Below, in pieces: positions 11,145-19,600 of a stretch of DNA of 24,774 nucleotides. Within the stretch, counting starts at the first letter, position 1, and the number at the start of each line of letters is the position of its first letter. Source of the DNA: RYN-431 sp036388295 (lineage in GTDB: Bacteria; Planctomycetota; Phycisphaerae; Tepidisphaerales; Tepidisphaeraceae); assembly GCA_036388295.1 (NCBI GenBank), contig DASVSC010000180.1, forward strand, positions 1 to 24,774, read 5' to 3'. A program made the translations under genes and the position numbers. Under the pieces are notes generated by a model. It saw only the letters and a program-made list of their open reading frames with translations, was not told the origin of the DNA and searched no databases.

Positions 11145-12431
11145 ATGGCCAGTCTTATCACGCGTGACAACGGCACTCGCGAACTCCGGTTCATCGCCGG
11201 CCCCGGGAAGCGCCCGGTCGTGCGGCTCGGCCGGTGCGACAAACGTACGGGCGAACGCGCGCTCTACCACCTGGAACGCATCTTGGCCGCGCAGGCACAG
11301 TCGGCCGCCCTGCCGCAAGACACCGCGGGTTATCTCCGCGCGATGAGCGATGCCCTGTACGAGCGTTTTGTGCGGGCCGGTCTACTGCTGCCGCGAAACA
11401 CCGTCGCGGAATCCAGCACGCTTCCAGGATTGGTCAACGCGTTCGTCGCGCGTCGCACTGACTTGAAGCCCGGCACGATCGAAGTGTTCAAGCAGGCGCG
11501 GAAGCACCTGCTCATCCACTTCGGCGAAACGAAGACCGTCGCGTCCCTCACCGTCGGCGATGCCAAGGATTTTCGTCGGTATCTCTTCAAGCGGTATTCG
11601 CTCGCCTACACCGGCAAGATAATCCGCCAGTGCCGCCAGGTCTGGAAGGACGCAGCAGATCGCGACGACTCCATCAACAACGTCTGGATCACGGTGCCAT
11701 CCGGTTCGTCAAAAAATCCCGCACGTCAGTTCTTCGTCGACCGGGTGACCATCGACAAGATCATCGATGAGACACCCGATAAAGAGTGGAAGCTGATCAT
11801 CGCACTCGCCCGGTACGGCGGCCTGCGGACGCCGAGCGAGCACCTGCGTCTCACCTGGGACGACATCGATTGGGCCAAGGGTCGCATGACCGTGCGGGCG
11901 AAGAAGACTGAGCATCATCAGAACAAGGGCATTCGCATCGTGCCGCTGTTTCCGGAGATCCGCCCACTGCTGCAGAAGGCGTTCGACTCAGCAGTCGAGG
12001 GCGAGCGGTACGTCATCACCAAGTACCGGAGCAACCAAGCCAACTTGCGCACTCAGTTCGAGAAGCTGATCACGCGAGCAGGCTTTACGCCGTGGCCCCG
12101 TATCTTCCAGAATCTTCGCGCGTCCCGTCAAACGGAATTGGCAGACACGTTCCCCATTCAGGTCGTCTGCCAGTGGATCGGGAACACCGAGGAAATCGCC
12201 AAGGCCCATTACCTCCAGGTGCGGGAAGAACACTTCGCCCGCGCCCTGAACGAAGGCGCACCAGAAAGCGCACCACGCGCTGTGGAAAACGGCCGCAACG
12301 GTTCGCAAACCGCCGCAGCCGAAGAGGCGCAAACCCCGGAAAATGCGAAACCCCCGGCAGAACCGGGGGTTTCTTATGGGCCCGAATGGATTCGAACCAT
12401 CGACCTCGTCCTTATCAGGGACGCGCTCTAA
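11145..12431 (+). CDS. int: Tyrosine integrase whose frame runs into the tRNA-Ile gene
   Basis: The enzyme integrates and excises the element. It starts at ATG 11145 behind AGGAGG. Residues 90-180 are a SAM-like core-binding domain. The catalytic domain shows Arg228 (ARYGGLRTPSE), a Lys-rich beta region (RAKKTEHHQNKG), Gln322-Asn-Leu-Arg325 in place of His-x-x-Arg, Asn347 (QWIGNT) in place of His/Trp, and the nucleophile Tyr356 (AHYLQV). The domain ends near residue 370. The remaining 58 residues are low-complexity, and the last 17 or so are encoded by the antisense of tRNA-Ile. An intrinsic terminator covers codons 401-410, before the stop codon. The functional C terminus is therefore uncertain. 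Confidence 0.92.
   Translation: MASLITRDNGTRELRFIAGPGKRPVVRLGRCDKRTGERALYHLERILAAQAQSAALPQDTAGYLRAMSDALYERFVRAGLLLPRNTVAESSTLPGLVNAFVARRTDLKPGTIEVFKQARKHLLIHFGETKTVASLTVGDAKDFRRYLFKRYSLAYTGKIIRQCRQVWKDAADRDDSINNVWITVPSGSSKNPARQFFVDRVTIDKIIDETPDKEWKLIIALARYGGLRTPSEHLRLTWDDIDWAKGRMTVRAKKTEHHQNKGIRIVPLFPEIRPLLQKAFDSAVEGERYVITKYRSNQANLRTQFEKLITRAGFTPWPRIFQNLRASRQTELADTFPIQVVCQWIGNTEEIAKAHYLQVREEHFARALNEGAPESAPRAVENGRNGSQTAAAEEAQTPENAKPPAEPGVSYGPEWIRTIDLVLIRDAL
12348..12375. terminator. Intrinsic terminator at the element/tRNA junction, usable in both directions
   Basis: AAACCCCCGG (12348-12357) and CCGGGGGTTT (12363-12372) form a 10-bp stem with a 5-base loop, followed on the plus strand by CTT. 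On the minus strand it sits directly downstream of tRNA-Ile and is followed by TTTCGCATTTT. It can end both the integrase transcript and the tRNA transcript. It lies inside the integrase reading frame. Confidence 0.8.
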
Positions 12432-12450
12432 CCAACTGAGCTACGAGCCC
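12377..12450 (-). tRNA. tRNA-Ile (anticodon GAU), integration target
   Basis: Read on the minus strand, a full cloverleaf is present: acceptor GGGCTCG/CGGGCCC (one G-U pair), D arm GCTC-AGTTGGTTA-GAGC, anticodon arm CGTCC-CTGATAA-GGACG with GAT as anticodon, a five-base variable loop, T arm GATGG-TTCGAAT-CCATT, and discriminator A. CCA is not encoded. The gene is intact although the element's integrase frame enters it from the other strand. Its 3' end faces the element, as is usual for elements using tRNA genes. Confidence 0.96.
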
Positions 12451-12465
12451 GCAAACGGGCCGCGT

Positions 12466-12493
12466 ATGATACGGCGGGCCTGAAAGTTGTCAA
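12466..12493 (-). promoter_or_regulatory. tRNA-Ile promoter, with a -10 that can also serve ispD
   Basis: On the minus strand TTGACA (12493-12488) and TATCAT (12471-12466) are 16 bases apart and about 15 bases from the mature tRNA 5' end. The -10 region is the near-palindrome GTATGATAC, reading TATGAT on the plus strand, so the same DNA may also start the divergent ispD-like gene at 12511. Confidence 0.65.
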
Positions 12494-12510
12494 ACAAACC
12501 GGGAGACGGC

Positions 12511-13179
12511 ATGGCGAAGGTAGCGGCAATCCTCGTGACGGCGAATCCGAATCACACCGCCCCCGATGACGCGGCGATGACCAAAATCGATGGCCGTGAA
12601 TCGGCGCTGCGGGCCATCGAACTGATGACCAACCGCGACCCCATCACGCAGGTGCTGCTGGCCGTCGACCCGGCGGACGCCGAGGAAATCAAACGCAGGA
12701 TCGGCAGCCATTTGATGTTCATGGGCACCAAGCTGGCCCAGGCGGCCGGCGGCTGGTACGCCCAGCTGGCGGCCGCGGAGGCGAAGCTGGCGGACGATAT
12801 CACCCACGTCCTGGTCCACGACGCCGCCCGGCCGAGCGTGCCTTACACGGACCTCGAAGCGCTGCTGGCCGTCGACGCACCGGCCGCCGCGCTGGCACTG
12901 CCGGTGCGCGGCACCTTGGCCAAAGTCACAGCCGTGCCCGGGCCGGGAGTGGTGGAAACCATCAAGGTCGCCGTGGTGCTGACGCCGCGGCTGTACGACC
13001 GCGCGACATTCGCCACACTCTGCCGGGAGATGAAAGAGCCGCCGTTGCAGTTGATCGAGGCATCTCCCTTGAACGTCCGCTGCAACGAGGCGTCACCGGC
13101 GATGGTCAAGGCAATGGTCGGCCTGCTGCCGAAGCCGAAGGTGGTGCGCAGCAATCCGTTCGAAGAAGCGCAGTGGTGA
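12511..13179 (+). CDS. Divergent IspD-like nucleotidyltransferase
   Basis: IspD makes CDP-methylerythritol in the MEP isoprenoid pathway. THVLVHDAARPSVPYTDLEALL contains the IspD hallmark VHDAARP, and the C-terminal QLIEASPLNVRCNEASPAMV follows the QLVEG...NIKVT pattern. The length of 222 residues is close to that of the family. However, the N-terminal CTP loop (AAGxGxRMG ... PKQ) is replaced by AAILVTANPNHTAPDD...MTKIDGRES, so the catalytic Arg and glycines are missing, and the C-terminal Lys is Arg. It may be a paralogue with a changed role. It starts at ATG 12511 behind GGGAG. It is the first backbone gene after the tRNA and converges with the transglutaminase gene. Confidence 0.7.
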   Translation: MAKVAAILVTANPNHTAPDDAAMTKIDGRESALRAIELMTNRDPITQVLLAVDPADAEEIKRRIGSHLMFMGTKLAQAAGGWYAQLAAAEAKLADDITHVLVHDAARPSVPYTDLEALLAVDAPAAALALPVRGTLAKVTAVPGPGVVETIKVAVVLTPRLYDRATFATLCREMKEPPLQLIEASPLNVRCNEASPAMVKAMVGLLPKPKVVRSNPFEEAQW

Positions 13180-13192
13180 GTTCGAGCCGGCC

Positions 13193-14077
13193 CTACGCCC
13201 GCGCCGCCGCTTTCTCTTCGATCGGCTCCACGTCGACGCTGACTTTGAGCGAATGCCGGTGCCCGCCGACGATGACGCCGCGGACGGGGCCGATGTCGCC
13301 GTAGTCGCGGGCCCAGCCGACGGTGACGTGGCTTTCGCCGGGGATGCAGTCGTTCGTCGGGTCCAGGTCCAGCCAACCGTAGCCGGGCACCCAAAGGCTC
13401 ACCCACGCATGACTGGCGTCGCAGCCGACGAGGCGCGGCTTACCGGGCGGCGGCCGTGTGAGGAGGTAACCGCTGACGTACCGGGCGGCCAAGCCGAGCG
13501 ACCGCAAACAGCCGACCATCAGGTGCGAGAAATCCTGGCAGACGCCGCGGCGGTCGCGCAGCACGTCCAGCACCGGCGTGCCGACGGCCGTGACGCCGCT
13601 GACGAACTTGAACTCGCGGTGAATCCGCCGCATCAGATCGACGGCCGCTTCCGCCAGCGGCCGATTCGGCGAAAAGCTCGGCCGCGCGTAGTCGGCCAGC
13701 TTCGGCGAGATCGGGATGTAAGGAGATTCGAACGCGTACGCCCGGGCCTCGGCGTCGGCGGTCGTCGCTTCGGAATGCACGGCCGATTCCCAGGCGTCGG
13801 ACAGCGGCGTCCCGGAGACGCCCTTAGCGATATCGACCAGGCTTACGGCCGTGATCGATAGCTCGCGGTGCGGTTCCTGCAAACTGAACCAGGCGACCGA
13901 ATTGCCGAAATAGTCCTCGCCCGTCCGCACGGCCACAGGCGTGGGGACGATCGTCAATTCGTATTCCAGCAGCCGCTGGTGGTGCGTGTCGCGCGGGCAG
14001 ATATGGACAAGGTTATGGCACAGCGGCACCGTCTCGCCGTAAACGTATGCGGTGGTGTGGCGGACGCGCAGCTTCAT
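13193..14077 (-). CDS. Transglutaminase-like cysteine peptidase family protein
   Basis: The 294-residue protein has the bacterial transglutaminase N-terminal beta domain (MKLRVRHTTAYVYGETV...) and the transglutaminase core with all three catalytic residues: Cys180 (RRGVCQDFSHL), His223 (DASHAWVSLWVPGYGW) and Asp239 (LDLDPTND). No signal peptide is seen, so it is likely cytoplasmic. Its ATG overlaps the stop of the ATP-grasp/alpha-E gene by four bases (ATGA), showing coupling. Families of this type occur with ATP-grasp and alpha-E proteins and are thought to act in forming or cutting peptide bonds on an unknown product. Confidence 0.93.
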   Translation of the reverse strand: MKLRVRHTTAYVYGETVPLCHNLVHICPRDTHHQRLLEYELTIVPTPVAVRTGEDYFGNSVAWFSLQEPHRELSITAVSLVDIAKGVSGTPLSDAWESAVHSEATTADAEARAYAFESPYIPISPKLADYARPSFSPNRPLAEAAVDLMRRIHREFKFVSGVTAVGTPVLDVLRDRRGVCQDFSHLMVGCLRSLGLAARYVSGYLLTRPPPGKPRLVGCDASHAWVSLWVPGYGWLDLDPTNDCIPGESHVTVGWARDYGDIGPVRGVIVGGHRHSLKVSVDVEPIEEKAAARA

Positions 14078-16596
14078 CGGCCGGCCCCCAGTCCGAGTAA
14101 AACGCTGGTGGCCTTGGTGTGGGCGAAGAACGTCTGCGCGACTGTGACGCTGACGCCCTCGAGCTGCTCGATGGTGTCATCCAGGAGTGCCGACAACGGC
14201 GGCCCGTTCCCGCCGGGGCCGCAGCAGCTTTCGACGTCGGCAAGCTGAATCGCGGTGCGCAGCTTGAGCATCAGTTGCCGGTCCGGCTGGCCGTGCGGGT
14301 GGTGCGATTCGCGTGGCAGGCGCGCGAGATGGTCGTCGATCGCCGCCAGCTGGAACGCCACCGACCGCGGGTTCGTTTCGTCGGCCAGCAACAGGTCGAC
14401 CACGGCGTGCGCCTCCATGTGCGTCAGGTAGCGCCGGCGGTAGGTCAGCGAACTGTCGGCCACTTCCAGCACGGCTTCGAGCAGCAGCGAATCGTCTTGG
14501 CCGGGCGTGACGATCGTGTCGCGCAGCAGGTGCGACGTCGTGCCGGCCCGCTCGACGCGCTGGCCCATGTCCAGGAAGCGGTATGCAAGGCCGCGCGTCA
14601 TCGAGTCGGTCGAAAGGCCGGTGAAGGCCGCGAAGCCGATGACCATTTCGTTCAGCAAGTCGCCGACGCCGGCGAGTGGTTCGTCCAGATCGCATTTGAA
14701 CTGTGTCAGGTTCGTTTCGACCGACTGCAAAATGCGCCAGGCGTCGACCGAAACGCGGTCGCGCAGCAGGCGGGCCAGGCGGTAAACGCTATTGACGTTC
14801 GTACGCAGGCCGCCCGGATATTTCGGGTCGAACAGGAACGACAGCAACGGCCGCTCGCATGCGTACGGCACCGAATCGATGCGTCGGCCGACGAGGGAGG
14901 CGGTCAGCAGCGTGAGCGGCCGGCCGCCTTCGCCGCCCTGTTCGATTGAACGATTCACCACTGCCCGCGCCAGCCGCACCGCGGCTTCGGATCGCTGAAC
15001 GTAGCGGCCGAGCCAGTACAAGTCGTCCGCCACGCGGCTGGGCAGATCCGCCCCGCCGCGGCTGAGGGCGACTTTTTCGGTGGCGGGCGTCAGCAGCGTG
15101 ATCTGCGACACCGGGCCGTTGCTTTGCACCCAGATGTCCTTGCTGCCGCCGCCCTTCTGCAGGCTGACCACGAACGATTCCGCCGCGCGGGTGACGCGCG
15201 TCAGCCCGCCGGCCATGGCGACATAACCGTCGCCGTCGGCGGCAAGGTACGCGCGGGTGACGAAGCGGCGCGGCTCCACGCGGTTGTCGATCAGGGCCGG
15301 GAGCGTCGCCTCCATCACCTGTTCCTGCGCGACGAACCGGCCGGGATGAGCGCGGATCGAATCGGCCAATTCTCCGAGTGCATCCTTCGACAGTTCGGCG
15401 GCGAACGTCGGGTCGGCCCCGCGGCTGGGGTAGGCGGATTTGATGACCAGCGACGACAAATTGTCCAGCACGTACTGCCGGTCCGACGCGTCGCCGCACC
15501 ACCAGCTACGCACGGACGGCGCACGCAGATCTTCGCCGAGCAGAAAGCGGCAGAGTTTCGGTAAATAGGGCATGAAGCCCGCGGTCTGCAGCACGCCGCT
15601 GCCGAGCGCGTTGGCGACCGCGACATTCCGCTCGCGCACCGCCTGCAGCAGGCCGGGCACGCCGAGGTAGCTGCTGGCGTTGAGTTCGAGCGGGTCGCAA
15701 TAGTCGTCATCGACGCGGCGAAAAATGACGTCGACCCGCTGCAAACCGCCGAGCGTTTTGAGGAACACGCGGGCGTCACGCACCGTCAGGTCATTGCCCT
15801 GCACGAGCGTGTAGCCGAGGTAGCGGGCGAGGTAAGCGTGTTCGAAATACGTTTCGCTGTAGGGTCCGGGCGTGAGCAGGACGACGCGCGGGTTGTCACG
15901 GTTCGACGGTGCCAAGCCCGACAGCGTGCGGCGCAGCGCGACGAAGAACGGGGCCAGCCGCAGCACGTTGCACTGGCGGAACACCGTCGGCAGCACGCGG
16001 CTGAGGACGATGCGGTTTTCCAACGCGTAGCCTGCGCCGAACGGCGCCTGCGTGCGGTCGCTGAGCACGCTGTACCCGCCGCCGGCCGTGCGGACCATGT
16101 CGGCGGCGTACAGGTGCAGGCGGCGCTCGCCGGGCACGTCGATGCCGTGACACGGGCGCAGGAACGCATGGCTGGTATAGATCAGTTCCGCCGGCAGCAG
16201 GCCTTCGCTGATCGTGCGGCGCGGCCCGTACAGGTCGGCCAGGAGACGGTCCAGCAGCAGCGCGCGCTGGGCGAGGTCGCCCGACAGCGCGTCCCACGCC
16301 GCCTGTTCGGTCAGGAGCGGAATGGCGTCAAGATTCCATGGCCGGTCCAGGCCGCTGGCGTCGCCGTAGACGTTGTGGGTGATGCCGTTGTCGTGAATCA
16401 GCCGCCGCGCGTCGACCCAGCGGCTTTGCAGTTCGTCAGGACCAAGGTCATCGAGCATGCTGACGAACATGCGCCAGTGCGGCCGCAGGCTGCCATCGGC
16501 TTCGACCATCTCATCGAACGCGTCGCCCGGCGCGTATGACTGGGCGAACCCGTGGACCGCGGAGGATTCGGCGACGTCGGTCATCAGTGGGTGCAT
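14074..16596 (-). CDS. Circularly permuted ATP-grasp / alpha-E domain fusion protein
   Basis: The 840-residue protein joins two parts usually found as neighbouring genes. Residues 1 to about 490 match the circularly permuted ATP-grasp type 2 family (WNLDAIPLL..., VLLTPGPYSETYFEHAYLARYLGY, VDVIFRRVDDDYCDPLEL, VIKSAYPSRGADP). Residues about 510 to 830 match the alpha-E domain (SRVADDLYWLGRYVQRSEAAVRLARAV). ATP-grasp enzymes ligate a carboxylate to an amine using ATP, so a peptide-like ligation is expected, with transglutaminase-like partners trimming or transferring. The start is ATG 16596 or ATG 16584. It lies between the two transglutaminase genes, 103 bases after one and overlapping the other. 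Confidence 0.92.
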   Translation of the reverse strand: MHPLMTDVAESSAVHGFAQSYAPGDAFDEMVEADGSLRPHWRMFVSMLDDLGPDELQSRWVDARRLIHDNGITHNVYGDASGLDRPWNLDAIPLLTEQAAWDALSGDLAQRALLLDRLLADLYGPRRTISEGLLPAELIYTSHAFLRPCHGIDVPGERRLHLYAADMVRTAGGGYSVLSDRTQAPFGAGYALENRIVLSRVLPTVFRQCNVLRLAPFFVALRRTLSGLAPSNRDNPRVVLLTPGPYSETYFEHAYLARYLGYTLVQGNDLTVRDARVFLKTLGGLQRVDVIFRRVDDDYCDPLELNASSYLGVPGLLQAVRERNVAVANALGSGVLQTAGFMPYLPKLCRFLLGEDLRAPSVRSWWCGDASDRQYVLDNLSSLVIKSAYPSRGADPTFAAELSKDALGELADSIRAHPGRFVAQEQVMEATLPALIDNRVEPRRFVTRAYLAADGDGYVAMAGGLTRVTRAAESFVVSLQKGGGSKDIWVQSNGPVSQITLLTPATEKVALSRGGADLPSRVADDLYWLGRYVQRSEAAVRLARAVVNRSIEQGGEGGRPLTLLTASLVGRRIDSVPYACERPLLSFLFDPKYPGGLRTNVNSVYRLARLLRDRVSVDAWRILQSVETNLTQFKCDLDEPLAGVGDLLNEMVIGFAAFTGLSTDSMTRGLAYRFLDMGQRVERAGTTSHLLRDTIVTPGQDDSLLLEAVLEVADSSLTYRRRYLTHMEAHAVVDLLLADETNPRSVAFQLAAIDDHLARLPRESHHPHGQPDRQLMLKLRTAIQLADVESCCGPGGNGPPLSALLDDTIEQLEGVSVTVAQTFFAHTKATSVLLGLGAGR

Positions 16597-16606
16597 CGTA
16601 AAGGGT

Positions 16607-16697
16607 GAGTGGGAAGTTGATAGTGGGAAGCGGGAAGTAAGAAACGCACCGGAACACGTGTCTTCACTTCCCGCTTCCCGCTATCGACTTCCCACTC
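16607..16697. repeat. Near-perfect 32-bp inverted repeat in the intergenic gap
   Basis: Bases 16607-16638 (starting GAGTGGGAAGTTGATAGTGG) and 16666-16697 are reverse complements at 30 of 32 positions, separated by 27 bases. Each arm itself repeats the word GTGGGAAG or CGGGAAGT. It fills the gap after the 1153-residue gene and can form a long hairpin in the transcript. This looks like a dispersed palindromic element, not a typical terminator (no T-tract). Confidence 0.85.
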
Positions 16698-16699
16698 CG

Positions 16700-19600
16700 T
16701 TATCCGTGCCGCAAATCGAGCGTGAACGGGAACTCTTTGTTCTTCGCCGGCTCGCGCACGGCCGCGGAGCCAGGCGTGTGGCCGATGGTGTAAAACCGGC
16801 TGATGCGCCGGCCCTCGGCCTCGTAGGCGTTGACGGGGAACGTCTCGTAGCTGCGCCCGCCGGGGTGGACCACATGGTACGTGCAGCCGCCGATGCTGCG
16901 GTTGTTCCAGGTATCGAGCACGTCGAACACCAGCGGCGAATGGATCGGCACCGTCGGGTGGAGCGCGCTCGGCGGCGCCCAGGCCTTGTAGCGAACGCCG
17001 CTGACGAACTCGCCGTTCGTGCCGGTCGGGTGCAGCGGCATGCGGTAGCCGTTGCAGGTGATGACGTGGCGCGGGTCGGTCATGCCGCGCACTTTGACCT
17101 GCATGCGTTCGACGGAAGAATCGACGTAGCGGGCGGTGCCGCCGGCCCGCTGTTCTTCGCCGAGCACGTTCCACGGCTCGATCGCCTGACGCAGGTCGAG
17201 CGTGATGCCGCGCTGCTCGATCGTGCCGTAATGCGGGAAGCGGAACTCCAGGTGCGGCGCGAACCAGGCGGTATCGAACTTGTAGCCGGCTTCGTTTAAG
17301 TCGAAAACGACGTCGGCTAAATCCTGCTCCACGAAGTGCGGCAGCATGAAGCGGTCGTGGATTTCCGTCCGCCAGCGCACCAGCGGCTGGCGGTACGGCG
17401 TTTTCCAGAAGTGGGCGATCAGCGCCCGCAGCAGCAAATGCTGCGTGAGGCTCATGCGGCTGTGCGGCGGCATCTCGAACGCACGCATTTCCAGCAGGCC
17501 CAGACGGCCGGTGGACGAATCGGGCGAGTAGAGCTTGTCGATACAAAACTCGGCCCGGTGCGTGTTGCCGGTCATGTCGATCAGCAGATTGCGGAAAATA
17601 CGGTCGACCATCCACGGCGGCACGTTGCCGATCTCGGGCACTTGGCTGAACGCGATTTCCAGTTCGTACACCTGATCGTTGCGCGCCTCGTCAACGCGTG
17701 GTGCTTGGCTCGTCGGCCCGACGAACTGGCCGCTGAATAGGAACGACAGGCTCGGGTGATTGTGCCAGTAGCCGACCAGGCTCTTGAGCAAATCCGGCCG
17801 GCGCAGGAACGGCGAATCCTGCGGCGTCGCGCCGCCGACCACGATGTGGTTGCCCCCGCCCGTGCCGGTGTGCCGGCCGTCGAGCATGAACTTTTCGGTG
17901 CCCAGACGCGTCAAGCGCGCCTCGTCGTACAGGGCCGTCATGTTGGCGACGAGGTCGTCCCAGCTTTCGACCGGTTGCGTGTTGACTTCGATCACGCCGG
18001 GGTCGGGCGTGACCTTGATGACGTTCAGCCGCGGGTCGTACGGTGGCGGGTAGCCTTCGACCATCACGGGCAATTTCAATTCCTCGGCCGTGTCTTCGAC
18101 GGCGGCGACGAGGTCGAGGAAGTCTTCCAGATACCGCTGCGGCGGCAGGAACACGCGCAGCACGCCGTTGCGCGCCTGCGTGCAAAGGGCCGTGCGGATA
18201 ATCGTCGGATCACTCGTCCCGACGCCCGGTTCCGTGCCGACGGGCGCGACTTCAATGCGCGTACGCCGGCGACGGCCGTTCTCGTTTGTCTCGTCGCCGA
18301 GTGTTTGTTCACGGTATCCGACCGGATCGCGCGGCGGCGTTTCACCGGGCACCGAGCGCTGGCGGAGCAGCCGTTCGTAATCGGGCAGCGGCTTCCGCTC
18401 GGCCCAGGGGTCGTTGGGGTGCTCGAACGGGTAATCCGTCTTGGCGACCCACGGAATCGAATCCAGCGGCAATCGGTAACCGATCGGCGAATCGCCGGGG
18501 ATCAGGTACATGCGCTCGCTGCGAATAAACCAGCGGCCGCTCTCCCAGTCGGCGCTGCCGTCGGTGAAGTGCACGCGGCGCAGCGGCAACGCGTAGCCGA
18601 TGACTTTGTCCAGGCCCTGCTCGAACACTTTCGCCAGGCGCTCACGGTCCTGCTTGTTGGCCAGCTTGCTGTCGAATGGGTCGACGTTTACGGGCAGGCG
18701 ACGCTCTTTCCAGAGGTAGTAGAATGCGTCTTCGAACCCGGGAATAGCGTGATCCGGATTAACGCCCAGCCTCCGGGCGAGTGCGTTGGCGAAGTGCCGG
18801 GCGTCGTTTTCGGTCGCCCGATTGCCGGGCTGATTTTCATCGGCAATCAGTTCCGGGTCGCGCCAGACCGGTTGGCCGTCCTTGCGCCAGTAGAGGCCGT
18901 ACGCCCATCGCGGGAGGGCTTCGCCGGGGTACCACTTGCCTTGGCCGTGGTGCAGGAAGCCGCCGAGGGAGAAGCGGTCACGCAGGCGGCGCAGCAGTTC
19001 GTCGCCGCGTTTTTGCTTAAGCGGCCCGAGGGCTTCGGTGTTCCATTCCGGGCCTTCCATGTCGTCGATGCTGACGAACGTCGGCTCGCCGCCCATGGTC
19101 AGGCGCACGTCGCCGCCGATCAGGTCCATGTCCACCTGCCGGCCGAGGCGTTCGATCGACTGCCACTGCGTGTCGGTGTACGGCTTGGTGACGCGCGGGT
19201 CTTCGTGGACGCGGGTGACGCCCATGTGGAACTCGAACTCGTCCTGCTCGCCGCCACCGCCGAAGTTCATTTCGCCGTCGGCAATGTCGGCCGGCTGATC
19301 AACTTCGGGCCTACTGATGTCTTCGTTGTCGAAAGCGTAATGCCCCGTGATCGGCGCGGCCGACGTCGGGTCGGCGCTGCACGCCAGCGGGATATGTCCT
19401 TCGGCCGTGAGCAGGCCCGACGTCGGGTCCAGGCCGACCCAGCCGGCACCGGGCAGATAGACTTCGGTCCAGGCGTGCAGGTCGGTGAAATCGACTTCCG
19501 TGCCGCTGGGGCCGTCCAGGCTTTTGACGTCCGGGGCCAACTGGATGAGGTAACCCGAGCAGAACCGGGCCGCCAAGCCGAGGTGGCGCATCAGCATCAC

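Larger units (their letters stand above)
1..12377. mobile_element. Integrated element (prophage early region or integrative element), right end at tRNA-Ile
   Basis: The stretch carries typical phage or integrative-element genes: C5 methyltransferase, ASCH protein, UmuDC-like pair, RecT/Bet, HTH repressor-like protein, ribbon-helix-helix protein, excisionase-like HTH and tyrosine integrase. The integrase is the last gene and points at the 3' end of a tRNA-Ile gene, the usual target of such integrases. The tRNA stays intact, so the right junction lies at or just inside its 3' end. I looked for a second copy of the tRNA 3' end (with GATTCGAACC) and found none to the left, so the left junction is outside the window. 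No capsid, tail, portal, terminase or conjugation gene is visible. Element type is therefore open. Confidence 0.8.
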
